DNA of 64,000 nt from Campylobacter lari (GTDB lineage Bacteria; Campylobacterota; Campylobacteria; Campylobacterales; Campylobacteraceae). Positions 17,505 to 27,225 of the stretch are shown piece after piece. The notes under the pieces were generated by a model. That model was not told the origin of the DNA, made no database searches, and worked only from the letters and a program-made list of their open reading frames with translations. The stretch is taken from positions 1,302,001 through 1,366,000 of the forward strand of contig NZ_CP011372.1 in NCBI RefSeq assembly GCF_001017575.1, given 5' to 3'. The translations under genes were made by a program, and so were the position numbers. How positions within the stretch are numbered: the first letter of the stretch is position 1; each line of letters begins with the position of its first letter.

Positions 17505-18284
17505 ATGGATTTAACTTTACTTCCTTATATGATTATAGGGATTTTTTCAGGTATGGCTTCAGGAGTTTTTGGTATAGGCGGTGGTATGATTATCGTTCCT
17601 TTTATGCTTACTTTAGGACTTAGCTCTCATCATGCTGTTGCAATTTCTGTTGTACAAATGATTTTTGCTTCTATTTTTGGCTCCTATTTAAACTATAAAA
17701 AGAAAAATTTAATCTTAAAAGATGGTCTTATCATAAGCTTTGGAGGCTTTTTAGGTGCGATGTTTAGTGGGCTTTTACTCTCATATTTTTCAGATATAAC
17801 CCTAACAAGTATTTTTCTATGCGTGAGTATTGTATTCTTTTTAAAATTTGCTTTTAATCAAAAAAGCACCATTGGAAACATTAGTCATTCTAATATCTTA
17901 AAAAATTCTATTTTGCTAATTTGTGGTATATTTACAGGAATTTTTGCCATATCTTTAGGGATTGGTGGTGGACTCTTAATCACCCCTATTCTAGCTTATT
18001 TTTTAGGCTATGATACTAAAAAAGTAGTACCACTTAGTCTGTTTTTTGTGATTTTTGCTTCCATTTCAGGAATTAGTTCTTTTGTATATAATGATATCAT
18101 TGATAAAGAAGTCTTACAAAATGGAAGCTTGGTAGGACTTAGTTCCATGCTAGGAGTTTATCTTGGTATTAAAATCATGGAAAAAATCAACCTTAAATCT
18201 CACCGCATAGCACTTTTAGGCATTTACACTCTTTCTATAACTATGACTATTATAAGCTTGATTAAAAAGCTAAATTTATTTTAA
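17505..18284 (+). CDS. TSUP (TauE/SafE) family membrane exporter
   Basis: This 259-residue integral membrane protein has about eight hydrophobic segments and the two-fold repeat of the TSUP family: FSGMASGVFGIGGGMIIVPF near residue 15 and AISLGIGGGLLITPILAYF near 150. Members move small anions such as sulfite, sulfoacetate or organic acids; the substrate cannot be told from sequence. It lies alone on the plus strand between the glycan locus and flhB, with its own extended -10 promoter and an AAAGG site. Its last codons overlap the end of convergent flhB by nine bases. Confidence 0.85.
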   Translation: MDLTLLPYMIIGIFSGMASGVFGIGGGMIIVPFMLTLGLSSHHAVAISVVQMIFASIFGSYLNYKKKNLILKDGLIISFGGFLGAMFSGLLLSYFSDITLTSIFLCVSIVFFLKFAFNQKSTIGNISHSNILKNSILLICGIFTGIFAISLGIGGGLLITPILAYFLGYDTKKVVPLSLFFVIFASISGISSFVYNDIIDKEVLQNGSLVGLSSMLGVYLGIKIMEKINLKSHRIALLGIYTLSITMTIISLIKKLNLF

Positions 18285-19352
18285 TCTATCAGCAAATTTT
18301 TGTCTATTGGAAGTATAGACAAAGCTTAAAACTTCTGCCACTGCTTTAAAAAGCTCTGGTGGGATAAGATCATTTACCTCACAAGATTTGTAAAGCTCTC
18401 TAGCCAAAGGAGGGTTTTCATAAATCATCACATTGTATTCATATGCCATATCTTTTATACGCAAAGCTAAAAAATCCACTCCTTTAGCTAAAACTTTTGG
18501 CGCAGCTTCTTTAGAACTATCATAACGCAAAGCAACCGCATAGTGAGTAGGGTTAGTGATCACCACATCAGCACTAGCAACATCTTGCACCATTCTGCGT
18601 CTTGCTGCTTCCATTTGCAGACGACGAATTCTTCCTTTTACTAAAGGATCTCCTTCGCTTTGTTTGTATTCATCTTTGATTTCTTGTTTACTCATGCGTA
18701 AATTTTTAAAGTATTGATACCTTACTAAAAGCACATCTAAAAGTCCAATAATCAAAAAAGCTATAATCACAATAGCTGCAAGTATAATAGCCTTATCTCT
18801 AAGCCATAAAAGTTGTGGATAAATCGTATAGAGCTCTACTCTAGGAAGCTCTTTCATAAATTGCAATAAAAAAATAAAAGCTATACCAAAAACAACTCCG
18901 ACTTTAAGAGTAATTTTCAAAGCTTCAATGATTTTTTTTAAAGAAAAAAGATTTTTAAGCCCATTAATAGGATTAATTTTGTTAAAATTTGGAGTGATGG
19001 GCTTAGTGGTAAAAATAAAACCAAATTGCATTAAATTTCCAAGCACACCTGCTACCATAATTGTTAAAGTAATAGGTAAAACCATAATAAACATTTCTAT
19101 CATGGTTTTTATAATAATTTTTTGCAGGATTTTTAAATCAAGTTCTATACCTATAAAACTTTGATAAAACCTATATAAACCACTAATTCTCTCGCCTATA
19201 AAAGGCATCATAAACAACACCACAACCACAGCTATAACAAGCACAGCCACAGCGGATGCATCTTGACTTTTTGGGACATTACCCTCTTTACGCGCATCTT
19301 CTATTTTCTTGGACGTGGGTTCTTCTGTTTTTTCTTGATCATCAGCAGCCAT
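18276..19352 (-). CDS. flhB: flagellar type III export protein FlhB
   Basis: This 358-residue protein has the polar start AADDQEKTEEPTSKKIEDAR, four membrane segments (about 30-55, 85-110, 140-165, 185-210) and a cytoplasmic domain with the self-cleavage motif NPTH in VVITNPTHYAVAL near 264. FlhB is the substrate-specificity switch of the flagellar export gate, changing from rod/hook to filament proteins after cleavage between N and P. In Campylobacter, export-gate proteins also feed sigma-54 control through FlgSR. It is in one piece and of normal length. Confidence 0.95.
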   Translation of the reverse strand: MAADDQEKTEEPTSKKIEDARKEGNVPKSQDASAVAVLVIAVVVVLFMMPFIGERISGLYRFYQSFIGIELDLKILQKIIIKTMIEMFIMVLPITLTIMVAGVLGNLMQFGFIFTTKPITPNFNKINPINGLKNLFSLKKIIEALKITLKVGVVFGIAFIFLLQFMKELPRVELYTIYPQLLWLRDKAIILAAIVIIAFLIIGLLDVLLVRYQYFKNLRMSKQEIKDEYKQSEGDPLVKGRIRRLQMEAARRRMVQDVASADVVITNPTHYAVALRYDSSKEAAPKVLAKGVDFLALRIKDMAYEYNVMIYENPPLARELYKSCEVNDLIPPELFKAVAEVLSFVYTSNRQKFADRLK

Positions 19353-19439
19353 AAAAAACCTTTAAAAATTAAAGTAAAATTATAGCATTTAAATCCAAGT
19401 ATAAACAAATTTGAATACTTGGATTTATTTCACTCTATT

Positions 19440-21413
19440 TTAAAACTTCTTCTTCCTAGCATCCTCTAAGATATCATTAGCTATTTTATTTACATTATCA
19501 GATATAGCTGCACTATCTTTTGCTATCTTTAAGTTCTCTTGGGTTACATGATCAATTTGTGCTACAGCATCATTTATTTGAGTAATACCTGTAGTTTGTT
19601 CTTTAATACTCTCACCCATTTCATTAATAGATTGAACTAAGATATTAGTATTAGCTTCAATCTCACCTAAAGACTTTTGAGTTCTTTCAGCTAGGTTTCT
19701 AACTTCATCTGCAACAACAGCAAAGCCACGACCGTGTTCTCCTGCACGAGCTGCTTCAATAGCAGCATTTAATGCAAGCAAGTTAATTTGATCTGCAATA
19801 TCACCTATTATAGAAGTAACATTTTTAATCTCTTCACTTTGAGCAATAACTTCACTAGTTTTATGCGATACATTTTGCATAGAAGAAGTAATCTCTTCTA
19901 GTGCTGCTGCTGTTTCTTCTAAAGAAGAAGCTTGAGAAGATGAAGAATCTGTTAAGTTCTTAACAGCACTTTGTAATTTACCACTTTCATCTGCTAATAA
20001 AGAAGCAAATTCAGATGATTGTCTTAGCATAGCTACGATTTCTTGACCTAATACATTAGTAGTTACTTCAACTCCACCTTTAGCATTTTTAACTTCAGTA
20101 GTAAAGTCTAATGCCTTATAGCTATCAAATACTCTATTAATTTCATTCATATTAGAACCAACCTTTTGTTCTAATACATTTAGCATTTCATTTAATACAT
20201 TTTTTAATTCTACTAATTGAGGATTAGCAGGAATTGCAGTAATTCTAGCTGTTAGATTACCACCTTCTATTTCTTTAGCTGTATCTACTGATTGTTCTAC
20301 TGCTTTAGCATCTTGTTCTAATGCATTTTTAGTTTTGGTGATGTTTTCATTGATAGCTTTTGCCATAGCACCAAGCTCATCATTTGTTTTAACATCTATC
20401 ATAGCTGAATCTTTAGTTTTATGATTGATGAAATCAAAGAAAGAGTTGAGACCGGTTTGGATTTTTTGTAGAGGGGATAAAAGCTTGCTTATAACAATTT
20501 TTATCAATACTAATGCAATTAATATAGCTACAAATGCAGCAAGCACTTGTTTAATTAAAGCACTATTTGCTTTTTCTGAATACACTTTTTCTTTAGTAAC
20601 TGTACAAACTTTATATTTAGAACTGAAAGAATTTGTACACATAATCGCTTCCATAACTCCTTGTTCATTAGGTATATAAGCAATTGCGCTTTCGTTTTTT
20701 GGATCCAAAAACTGAGGGTTTGCTTTCATATATGCTGAAATGTTTTCGCTAAACTTATCTTTTTTACCTATTTTTTCAATTTCTGGATGAAAAAATGCAT
20801 TTCCTTCTATATCATATATAGCTGTATATGCTTGAGAACTTTTTCCAACAGAAAGTACATCTTTTGAAAATCTTTCTAAATCATAATCTCCGCCAACTAC
20901 ACCTATAAATTGATTATTTTTAAACACAGGCACTGCATATGCAATTTTCATTTTACCATCTGCAAAACTAGAATACGGATCAGATACAATTAATTTTCCT
21001 TCTTTTTTTGCGTTAATATACCACGCTCTTGTTTTTACATCAAATCCTTTGGATTTATCTAAATAAGTATGATCAGACTTATAATGCTTTCCATTTTCTT
21101 CTAAAGCAAAATATATAATGTCAAAATTATTTGCTTTTTTAAATGCTTCTAAAATTTTATATATATTTCCATCATCAGAGAAATCTTGTTTTACTATCTC
21201 CTCTGCTAAAGTTGATATAGCTTTTCTTTTTGCATTTGAATAAATAGAAAAAACTTCAGCTGTGTCAAGCATTGTCTTTCTTTGTATTTCCTCTAAATAA
21301 TCATAAGTATCTTCTTTTGCATTGTAATAACTCAATCCGTTAACCACTGCAAGAACTATCACACTCACAATCGCAATTACCAAGGTTAATCTACCTGTAA
21401 TATTTTGAAACAT
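19440..21413 (-). CDS. methyl-accepting chemotaxis protein with dCACHE sensor (Tlp2/3/4-like)
   Basis: This 657-residue receptor has an N-terminal membrane segment (about 10-28), a periplasmic double-CACHE region with [20 protein letters not shown] and [17 protein letters not shown], a second membrane segment near 285-305, a HAMP region, and the signalling hairpin [19 protein letters not shown] near 540. ATG at 21413 has AAGGAG at good spacing; GTG two codons earlier overlaps that site and is less likely. Domain plan and tail ([10 protein letters not shown]) match the C. jejuni group A Tlp2/3/4 receptors. The ligand is unknown, since the sensor part evolves fast and is sometimes swapped by recombination. 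Confidence 0.92.
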   Translation of the reverse strand: MFQNITGRLTLVIAIVSVIVLAVVNGLSYYNAKEDTYDYLEEIQRKTMLDTAEVFSIYSNAKRKAISTLAEEIVKQDFSDDGNIYKILEAFKKANNFDIIYFALEENGKHYKSDHTYLDKSKGFDVKTRAWYINAKKEGKLIVSDPYSSFADGKMKIAYAVPVFKNNQFIGVVGGDYDLERFSKDVLSVGKSSQAYTAIYDIEGNAFFHPEIEKIGKKDKFSENISAYMKANPQFLDPKNESAIAYIPNEQGVMEAIMCTNSFSSKYKVCTVTKEKVYSEKANSALIKQVLAAFVAILIALVLIKIVISKLLSPLQKIQTGLNSFFDFINHKTKDSAMIDVKTNDELGAMAKAINENITKTKNALEQDAKAVEQSVDTAKEIEGGNLTARITAIPANPQLVELKNVLNEMLNVLEQKVGSNMNEINRVFDSYKALDFTTEVKNAKGGVEVTTNVLGQEIVAMLRQSSEFASLLADESGKLQSAVKNLTDSSSSQASSLEETAAALEEITSSMQNVSHKTSEVIAQSEEIKNVTSIIGDIADQINLLALNAAIEAARAGEHGRGFAVVADEVRNLAERTQKSLGEIEANTNILVQSINEMGESIKEQTTGITQINDAVAQIDHVTQENLKIAKDSAAISDNVNKIANDILEDARKKKF

Positions 21414-21550
21414 TCTCACTCCTTATACTAAATGTCACGTTGATAAATAAGATTAAAATTGTATTATTTGATTTAAAATTGATAAAAAATATAATTTAAA
21501 TAAAAAATGCAGAAATATTTTAAATATAAGATTAAATTATTCGAAAAAAT

Positions 21551-21573
21551 AAAAGCCTACTTAGTAGGCTTTT
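21551..21573. terminator. terminator after ahpC
   Basis: AAAAGCCTAC-TTA-GTAGGCTTTT, a perfect 10-bp stem with a three-base loop, directly downstream of the ahpC stop codon. It is symmetrical, so it can work in either direction. Confidence 0.88.
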
Positions 21574-21575
21574 GA

Positions 21576-22172
21576 TTATAGTTTACCTTCGTTTTTACTT
21601 AGATAATCAGCTACGCCTTTAGGATCAGCTTTCATACCTTCATCACCTTTATTCCAACCTGCTGGGCAAACTTCACCATGCTCATTAGTAAATAACATAG
21701 TATCAACCATTCTAATCATTTCATCAATATTTCTTCCAAGTGGCAAATCATTAACTACTGCATGGCGAATTGTTCCATCAGCATCAAGCAAGAAAGAACC
21801 TCTTAAAGCAACTGCTTCTTCAAATAAAACATCAAAATTTCTAGCAATTTGTTTTGTTAAATCAGCTACTAAAGGAAATTTAACTTGGCCTATACCACCT
21901 TGATTTACAGGCATATTTTTCCATGCAAAGTGAGAAAATTCATTGTCGCAAGATATACCGATTACTTCAACACCTCTATCTTTAAAATCTTGATATCTTT
22001 TATCAAAAGCAATGATTTCAGACGGGCAAACAAATGTAAAATCTTTTGGATAGAAAAATACTACAGCACCTTTTGGTCCTATATTTTTATAAAGATTAAA
22101 ATCTCCAACTATTTCATTATTACCTAATACAGCAGGTGCTGTAAAATCAATAGCTTTTTTAGTTACTACCAT
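21576..22172 (-). CDS. ahpC: alkyl hydroperoxide reductase AhpC (2-Cys peroxiredoxin)
   Basis: This 198-residue peroxiredoxin has the peroxidatic Cys in FTFVCPSE near residue 49 and the resolving Cys in GEVCPAGW near 170, so it is a typical 2-Cys enzyme. It reduces hydrogen peroxide and organic peroxides in the cytoplasm. No ahpF is adjacent, as usual in Campylobacter, so thioredoxin probably supplies electrons. GGAGAAAAAATT precedes ATG at 22172. It is divergent from fdxA. In C. jejuni ahpC is PerR/iron-controlled, and a perR homologue lies elsewhere in this window. Confidence 0.96.
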   Translation of the reverse strand: MVVTKKAIDFTAPAVLGNNEIVGDFNLYKNIGPKGAVVFFYPKDFTFVCPSEIIAFDKRYQDFKDRGVEVIGISCDNEFSHFAWKNMPVNQGGIGQVKFPLVADLTKQIARNFDVLFEEAVALRGSFLLDADGTIRHAVVNDLPLGRNIDEMIRMVDTMLFTNEHGEVCPAGWNKGDEGMKADPKGVADYLSKNEGKL

Positions 22173-22211
22173 AATTTTTTCTCCTAATTAATAAATTTTA
22201 TTTGTAACAAA

Positions 22212-22217
22212 ATAATA
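22212..22217 (-). promoter_or_regulatory. -10 box for ahpC
   Basis: On the minus strand TGATATTAT gives a TG-n-TATTAT extended -10, about 40 bases before the ahpC start. Confidence 0.5.
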
Positions 22218-22273
22218 TCATTTGTAAATTTAAAAATTTATTAATTGTGTAAAATTACCCATAATTTAATTTT

Positions 22274-22324
22274 ATTATCAAAATTAAAAGATTTTAAGAA
22301 TAAAATTAAGACAATTTTGATAAT
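22274..22324. promoter_or_regulatory. 12-bp inverted repeat upstream of fdxA, candidate operator
   Basis: ATTATCAAAATT (22274-22285) and AATTTTGATAAT (22313-22324) are perfect inverted copies 27 bases apart in the ahpC-fdxA gap. The right arm contains a possible fdxA -10 (TTGATAAT). This could bind an iron or peroxide regulator. Which one is not known. Confidence 0.45.
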
Positions 22325-22358
22325 CTTATATTCAATATTTAATATTAAGGAGTAAAAA

Positions 22359-22643
22359 ATGGCAGTTAAAATTACTGATATTTGTATAGCATGTGGTTCT
22401 TGTATAGATGAATGCCCAGTAAGCGCAATCGTAGATGATGCAAACAATCCTGAGGGCGAAGATAGATATTATGTTTATGCTGATAAGTGCGTTGAATGTG
22501 TAGGACACAATGATCAGCCAGCCTGTGCAAGTGCTTGCCCAACTGATGGCTGTATTGTATGGAGTGATGTAGTTAGCGGACAACCAAGCCGTGATAACAT
22601 CGGAAGTGACTTAAGAGACGGTTCAACTCCGGTATTTGCTTAA
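22359..22643 (+). CDS. fdxA: 2[4Fe-4S] ferredoxin FdxA
   Basis: This 94-residue ferredoxin has two cluster motifs: CIACGSCIDECP near residues 9-20 and CVECVGHNDQPACASACP near 42-60, the second with the longer spacing seen in FdxA-type proteins. It carries electrons in the cytoplasm. An AAGGAGT site lies before ATG at 22359. In C. jejuni fdxA is iron-induced and helps aerotolerance, and its divergent pairing with ahpC is the same here. A hairpin follows the stop. Confidence 0.95.
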   Translation: MAVKITDICIACGSCIDECPVSAIVDDANNPEGEDRYYVYADKCVECVGHNDQPACASACPTDGCIVWSDVVSGQPSRDNIGSDLRDGSTPVFA

Positions 22644-22653
22644 CAAATTTAAT

Positions 22654-22681
22654 GTAAGTATCTTGATTTCAAGTTACTTAC
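22654..22681 (+). terminator. hairpin after fdxA
   Basis: GTAAGTA-T-CTTG-ATTT-CAAG-T-TACTTAC: an 11-bp stem with one T-T mismatch, ten bases after the fdxA stop. The run of T after it is weak, so termination may be partial. Confidence 0.6.
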
Positions 22682-22728
22682 AAACCTTTCAATAACTCTA
22701 AACTTTTATATAATTTTAAAGCATTTTT

Positions 22729-22737
22729 TGGTATAAT
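22729..22737 (+). promoter_or_regulatory. extended -10 promoter of the ndk-rpmF-plsX-fabH operon
   Basis: TGGTATAAT after a T-rich stretch is a near-perfect Campylobacter sigma-70 promoter. The predicted leader to the ndk TTG is about 40 bases. Confidence 0.78.
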
Positions 22738-22783
22738 TAACTCTTTTATAAACATAAAACTTATTTAAATTAAGGGGACGATT

Positions 22784-23197
22784 TTGGAAAAAACACTTTC
22801 TATTATTAAACCTGATGCAGTTAAAAAAGGTGTTATTGGTCAAATTTTAACACGCTTTGAAAGCAATGGTCTAAGAATAGCAGCAACAAAAAAAATACAG
22901 CTTTCAGAAAAAGAAGCTCAAGAATTTTATGCTGTACACAAAGATAGACCTTTTTTCAAAGATTTAGTTGAATTTATGATCAGTGGTCCAGTTGTGGTTT
23001 CTGTTTTAGAAGGCGAAAATGCTGTATTAAAAAACAGAGAATTAATGGGTGCTACAAATCCAAAAGAAGCAGCTCCTGGTACTATTAGAGCAGATTTTGC
23101 AGATAGTATTGATGCAAATGCGGTTCATGGAAGCGATAGCTTGGAAAATGCAAAAATTGAAATAGAATTTTTCTTTTCAAAAACTGAAATTTTATAA
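22784..23197 (+). CDS. ndk: nucleoside diphosphate kinase
   Basis: This 137-residue protein reads [18 protein letters not shown] at the start and has the active-site His in NAVHGSDS near 116. It balances NTP pools by phosphate transfer through that His. The start codon is TTG at 22784, with AAGGGGA eight bases before; no ATG fits the conserved N-terminus. It is first in an operon with the DUF177 gene, rpmF, plsX and fabH. Its TAA overlaps the next ATG by one base. Confidence 0.96.
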   Translation: MEKTLSIIKPDAVKKGVIGQILTRFESNGLRIAATKKIQLSEKEAQEFYAVHKDRPFFKDLVEFMISGPVVVSVLEGENAVLKNRELMGATNPKEAAPGTIRADFADSIDANAVHGSDSLENAKIEIEFFFSKTEIL

Positions 23198-23550
23198 TGA
23201 AAATTGCCTTTGCAAAACTTAGCTCTGTAGCTTATCCTTTTAAACTAGATCTTGATAATATAGTTTTTGAAGGAACTATTACAAAAGTTAATCCAAAATT
23301 AGCAAAAGTAAAAGCTAGTTTTAAAGGATTTACTTATAGAAACTGCGATCGGTGTGGCGATGAAATGGAGCTTGAAATCGATCAAAATGTAGAGCTTTTT
23401 GCAAGTGATGGAATTTTTAAAGATGAAAATAACACTTTAAGTGACACTATGGAGTTTTTTGACTCTCATGTAGATTTAATAGAACTTGCCACAAGCGAGT
23501 TACAATCTTATTTAAGTGATTATTTTTATTGTAATAAATGTTTAAATTAA
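23197..23550 (+). CDS. DUF177 (YceD-like) protein
   Basis: This 117-residue protein has two CxxC pairs (RNCDRCGDE near 48 and FYCNKCLN at the C-terminus) around an acidic middle, as in the DUF177/YceD family that sits before rpmF in many bacteria. YceD-type proteins are linked to 23S rRNA or L32 metabolism. Here the place between ndk and rpmF is the main support, since the sequence itself is divergent. The four Cys could bind zinc. Confidence 0.8.
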   Translation: MKIAFAKLSSVAYPFKLDLDNIVFEGTITKVNPKLAKVKASFKGFTYRNCDRCGDEMELEIDQNVELFASDGIFKDENNTLSDTMEFFDSHVDLIELATSELQSYLSDYFYCNKCLN

Positions 23551-23564
23551 TAAAGGAGTAAAAA

Positions 23565-23711
23565 ATGGCAGTACCTAAGAGAAGAGTGAGCAAAACTCGT
23601 GCAGCAAAACGCAGAACTCATTATAAAGTTACCCTACCTATGCCTATAAAAGACAAAGATGGTAGCTATAAAATGCCTCACCGTGTAAATCCAGTAACCA
23701 AGGAATATTAA
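23565..23711 (+). CDS. rpmF: 50S ribosomal protein L32 (bL32)
   Basis: A 48-codon gene starting [20 protein letters not shown], the conserved L32 N-terminus, and ending NPVTKEY. AAGGAGTAAAAA precedes ATG at 23565. The usual zinc-binding cysteines of some L32 proteins are absent, so this is a zinc-free form. It lies between the DUF177 gene and plsX, five bases before the latter, as in many bacteria. Confidence 0.95.
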   Translation: MAVPKRRVSKTRAAKRRTHYKVTLPMPIKDKDGSYKMPHRVNPVTKEY

Positions 23712-23716
23712 TAACG

Positions 23717-24706
23717 ATGACAAGCATTGCTATTGATGCAATGGGAGGTGATTTTGGGGAAAAACCTATTATAGAAGGCGTAATTCAGGCTTTAAAAGAG
23801 CGTGAATTTAAAGCTATCTTGGTAGGAGATCCTCAAAAGCTTAAAACCTTAATCCCTCAAGAATTAAACTCATATATAGAATATGAAGAGGCTTTTGATG
23901 TATTTGCTATGGAAGAAAATTCCACAGATGCATTAAAAAGAAAAGATAGTACTATCTACAAGGCCATAGAGCTAGTAAAAAATCAAAAAGCAAAAGCTGT
24001 TGTTTCTGCTGGGCATAGTGGTGCTACCATGAGTTTAGCCACATTAAGACTTGGAAGATTAGCAAATATTGCTAGACCTGCAATAGCTACCTTAATGCCA
24101 AATATCCATTCAAGAACACTTGTATTAGATGTTGGAGCAAATGTTGATTGTAAAAGCGAGCATTTATTTCAATTTGCTATTATGGGCGAAGCCTATGCTA
24201 AAGAGATTTTAAAAATTACTAAACCTAGAGTTGCTTTACTATCAAATGGTGAAGAAGAATGTAAGGGAAATGAGCTTACCAAAGAAACTCATCAACTCTT
24301 AAAACAACTTCCAAATTTTGTCGGAAATGCCGAAGGTAGAGATATCTTTAATGGCACTATAGATGTATTAGTATGCGATGGGTTTAATGGGAATATTTTA
24401 CTTAAAACAGGTGAAGGTGTAGCAAGTGTTATTACAAAGCTTCTAAAACAAGAAATTCAAAAATCTTTTTTAGCAAAACTTGGCTATCTTTTAGCAAAAC
24501 CAGCTTTTAATGAACTAAAAACTCATATTGATTATGAAGAATATGGTGGAGCCCCACTTTTAGGCATAAAAGAATGTGTCATTATAAGTCATGGAAAAAG
24601 TGGTCCAAAAGCTATAAAAAATGCTATTTTTCAAGCATTAAATTTCACACAATCAAATATAAATCAAACTATAGAAAAAGAACTTTCTAATTATGAAATC
24701 AACTAA
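23717..24706 (+). CDS. plsX: phosphate acyltransferase PlsX
   Basis: This 329-residue protein begins [20 protein letters not shown] and carries [14 protein letters not shown] near 97 and [14 protein letters not shown] near 225, all PlsX hallmarks. It turns acyl-ACP into acyl-phosphate, the first step of phospholipid synthesis with PlsY. It overlaps fabH by 14 bases, so initiation and supply of fatty acids are made together. Confidence 0.96.
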   Translation: MTSIAIDAMGGDFGEKPIIEGVIQALKEREFKAILVGDPQKLKTLIPQELNSYIEYEEAFDVFAMEENSTDALKRKDSTIYKAIELVKNQKAKAVVSAGHSGATMSLATLRLGRLANIARPAIATLMPNIHSRTLVLDVGANVDCKSEHLFQFAIMGEAYAKEILKITKPRVALLSNGEEECKGNELTKETHQLLKQLPNFVGNAEGRDIFNGTIDVLVCDGFNGNILLKTGEGVASVITKLLKQEIQKSFLAKLGYLLAKPAFNELKTHIDYEEYGGAPLLGIKECVIISHGKSGPKAIKNAIFQALNFTQSNINQTIEKELSNYEIN

Positions 24707-25676
24707 AGCTTCCTTAAAAAGTATAGCTTCTTATATTCCTACAAAAACTCTGAGTAATTTTGACTTAGAAAAAATGGTTCAAACTAGTAATGAATGGATA
24801 TTAAGAAGAACTGGTATAGAACAAAGACGTATAGCAAATGATGATGAGAATACAAGCGATCTTGGTACTAAAGCAGCTATTAAAGCCATACAAAGAGCTA
24901 ATTTAAATCCTCAAGATATAGATGCAATCATCGTAGCTACTTTAAGCCCTGATTATTTTACCATGCCATCAACTGCGTGCAAAATCGCTCATAATTTAGG
25001 CTTAAAAAATATCACCGCTTTTGATATTTCTGCTGCATGCTCAGGGTTTATTTATCTTTTAGAGCTTGCAAAATCTATGGTTGAAAGTGGTGCCAAAAAA
25101 AATGTATTAATCATAGGGGCTGAAAAAATTAGTTCTATCATGGATTATACTGATAGAAGCATTTGTGTTTTATTTGGTGATGGAGCTGGTGCTGGGGTTG
25201 TGTCATTAGATGATAATTTCCCTATCATAGATACTCATACTGCAAGTGATGGAGAATTTGGAGGTTTATTAATGACTCAAAGATCTCAAAAAAGCAGTAT
25301 CTGCTCTCCACTTTCCATGCAAATGAAGGGAAATGAAGTATTTAAAATCGCAGTGAATACTCTAAGTAATGATGTTGTTGAAATTCTTACCAAAAATGAT
25401 ATAAAAAGCGAAGAAATTGATCTTTTTATACCTCATCAAGCTAATTTAAGAATTATCAAAGCCGTACAAGAAAAATTAAATTTTAAAGATGAACAATGTG
25501 TAGTTACTGTTCAAAAATATGGCAATACCTCAGCCGCCTCAATTCCTATGGCAATGAATGATGCTTATGAGCAAGGTCGTTTAAAACAAGGTTCGCTAGT
25601 ATTACTTGATGCTTTTGGTGGTGGTTTTACTTGGGGTTCAGCACTACTTCGTTTTGGCGGAGAAAATAACAAATAA
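24693..25676 (+). CDS. fabH: 3-oxoacyl-ACP synthase III (FabH)
   Basis: This housekeeping KAS III has 327 residues. The catalytic Cys is in [15 protein letters not shown] near 115, the His in [11 protein letters not shown] near 247, and the Asn in [12 protein letters not shown] near 277. It condenses acetyl-CoA with malonyl-ACP to start fatty acid synthesis. It is clearly separate from the shorter KAS III-like gene at 10691, which lacks these exact surroundings. Last gene of the operon, ended by a hairpin that overlaps its stop codon. Confidence 0.96.
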   Translation: MKSTKASLKSIASYIPTKTLSNFDLEKMVQTSNEWILRRTGIEQRRIANDDENTSDLGTKAAIKAIQRANLNPQDIDAIIVATLSPDYFTMPSTACKIAHNLGLKNITAFDISAACSGFIYLLELAKSMVESGAKKNVLIIGAEKISSIMDYTDRSICVLFGDGAGAGVVSLDDNFPIIDTHTASDGEFGGLLMTQRSQKSSICSPLSMQMKGNEVFKIAVNTLSNDVVEILTKNDIKSEEIDLFIPHQANLRIIKAVQEKLNFKDEQCVVTVQKYGNTSAASIPMAMNDAYEQGRLKQGSLVLLDAFGGGFTWGSALLRFGGENNK

Positions 25677-25697
25677 GTCTTTTTTTACTTATTTGTT
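25668..25697. terminator. bidirectional hairpin between fabH and motB
   Basis: AACAAATAAGT and ACTTATTTGTT pair perfectly over 11 bp with a T-rich eight-base loop. The stem includes the fabH stop codon and reaches the motB stop codon. Confidence 0.72.
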
Positions 25698-26430
25698 ATT
25701 TAAAAGTTCCAATTTGATCCAATACAGACTTTCTAGTTTGATTATCCGAAGAATCTACGCGGATATAAAATTCAACCCTATTATTTATTTCATCTTCTTT
25801 GTTTGCACCTAAAGGATAGTTATCTCCAAAACTAACCACTATAAGTTGAGCTGGATTAATCCCTTTAGCAATCAAATAATCAGTCACAACTTGAGCCCTT
25901 TTGCTTGCTAAATCAAAATTCCTTTTAGGATCTTTATCGCTTGCATCAGTATAACCTCTAAGTTCTATTTGAGCTTGTTTTGGCATTCTTTTTAAAACTT
26001 CACTAATACGCTTTAAAAAATCTTGCACATCTACTGAGTCAATCTCAGTACTACCTCTAGCAAATTCAACTCTTGCAGGTAAATTTAAAACTATATTATT
26101 TTCTCTTTGATCTAAAGCTGCTTTTAGTTTTTCTATATTTTCTTGTTGAGTAATACTTAATTTTTTAAGCTTCTCAAGTTCTTCAACATTTGCATTAGAT
26201 GGTGCACTATATTTATTATGCACTTCACTTTCTTTTTCTAAAGGACTAGAAGCAGTAAATTCAAAAATTTTAACAAATTCAGTTTTTAAGGCTTCAGTTT
26301 TAGCAGGATTACTTTCAGAAATCGCCCAAAGAGCAATGAAAAGTGCTAAAAGCAAACTTAAAAAATCTGCATAAGGTACAGCCCATTTTTCACCTGCTGG
26401 ACATTCTGGGCATTTATGTTTTTTTCCCAT
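25696..26430 (-). CDS. motB: flagellar motor protein MotB
   Basis: This 244-residue protein has one membrane segment (about 20-38) starting PYADFLSLLLALFIALWA; Asp22 is the proton-carrying residue. An OmpA-like peptidoglycan-binding domain fills the C-terminal half (VEFARGSTEIDS, IELRGYTDASD, LASKRAQVVTDYL, NRVEFYI). With MotA it makes the stator that drives flagellar rotation. It begins ten bases after motA in the same operon. Confidence 0.96.
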   Translation of the reverse strand: MGKKHKCPECPAGEKWAVPYADFLSLLLALFIALWAISESNPAKTEALKTEFVKIFEFTASSPLEKESEVHNKYSAPSNANVEELEKLKKLSITQQENIEKLKAALDQRENNIVLNLPARVEFARGSTEIDSVDVQDFLKRISEVLKRMPKQAQIELRGYTDASDKDPKRNFDLASKRAQVVTDYLIAKGINPAQLIVVSFGDNYPLGANKEDEINNRVEFYIRVDSSDNQTRKSVLDQIGTFK

Positions 26431-26439
26431 TTTTAACTC

Positions 26440-27213
26440 TTACTTATCAAACTGAGAAATTCTAGGCTCGCCTTGTCCAAGATAATTAAACAATTTAGCC
26501 TCTAAATCTCTAGGATTAGCTCCCTCAGCAATACTCACAATAGCATGTGAGATAACTATCCTTTCTTTGATTAGTTCATGCGCATTAGCTTTAATTTTAT
26601 GTCCCCAAGGACCAAATAAAGCATAAGCACCAAAAATCCCAGTTACTGTTGCAGTAAATGCCCCTGCAATACCTGCTGCCATAGCTTGAGGATCATCTAA
26701 GAGTTGCAATGCAAGCATAAGCCCCATAACCGCACCAACAAGACCCATAGTAGGACAAGTCTCACCAAAGCGTATCCAATATTCAGCAGTTTCTTTATAG
26801 TATTCTTCCATTTCTTCTATTTGGATTTCCATGCTTTCTTTAATCTCTTCCACACTCTTACCATCAACCATCATCATCATGGTTTCTTTTAAAAACTCAT
26901 TATCAATTTCATTAGTTTTTGATTCTAAAGCCAAAAGCCCATCTCTTCTTGCTATGATAGAGTATTCTACAAGCTCAGCTATCCTTTGACTTAAATTTAC
27001 CCCTGCACCTTTAAAGGCAAGTTTTAATTCTTTATAAGCTGCTTTAACAAATTTTTTATGCGTTGCTGTCATCGCACAAAAAGCCGCAGTTGGAACCACG
27101 ATCAAAAACGAACTTAAGTGCAAAACATGCAAAGGGTTACCACCCTCTAAAATATCCCCTACAGAAATACTAACAACAGCTAATACCATCCCAAGTATGG
27201 TTGAAAGATCCAT
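26440..27213 (-). CDS. motA: flagellar motor protein MotA
   Basis: This 257-residue stator subunit has four membrane segments (about 3-20, 32-48, 150-170, 185-205), a large cytoplasmic loop with charged helices (LVEYSIIARRDGLLALES near 85), and the conserved PTMGLVGAVMGLMLALQ before the third segment. It forms the proton channel around MotB. Start at ATG 27213 after a GGAGAATAACTA site, 12 bases after the polA stop, so it may be transcribed with polA. Confidence 0.96.
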   Translation of the reverse strand: MDLSTILGMVLAVVSISVGDILEGGNPLHVLHLSSFLIVVPTAAFCAMTATHKKFVKAAYKELKLAFKGAGVNLSQRIAELVEYSIIARRDGLLALESKTNEIDNEFLKETMMMMVDGKSVEEIKESMEIQIEEMEEYYKETAEYWIRFGETCPTMGLVGAVMGLMLALQLLDDPQAMAAGIAGAFTATVTGIFGAYALFGPWGHKIKANAHELIKERIVISHAIVSIAEGANPRDLEAKLFNYLGQGEPRISQFDK

Positions 27214-27225
27214 TAGTTATTCTCC

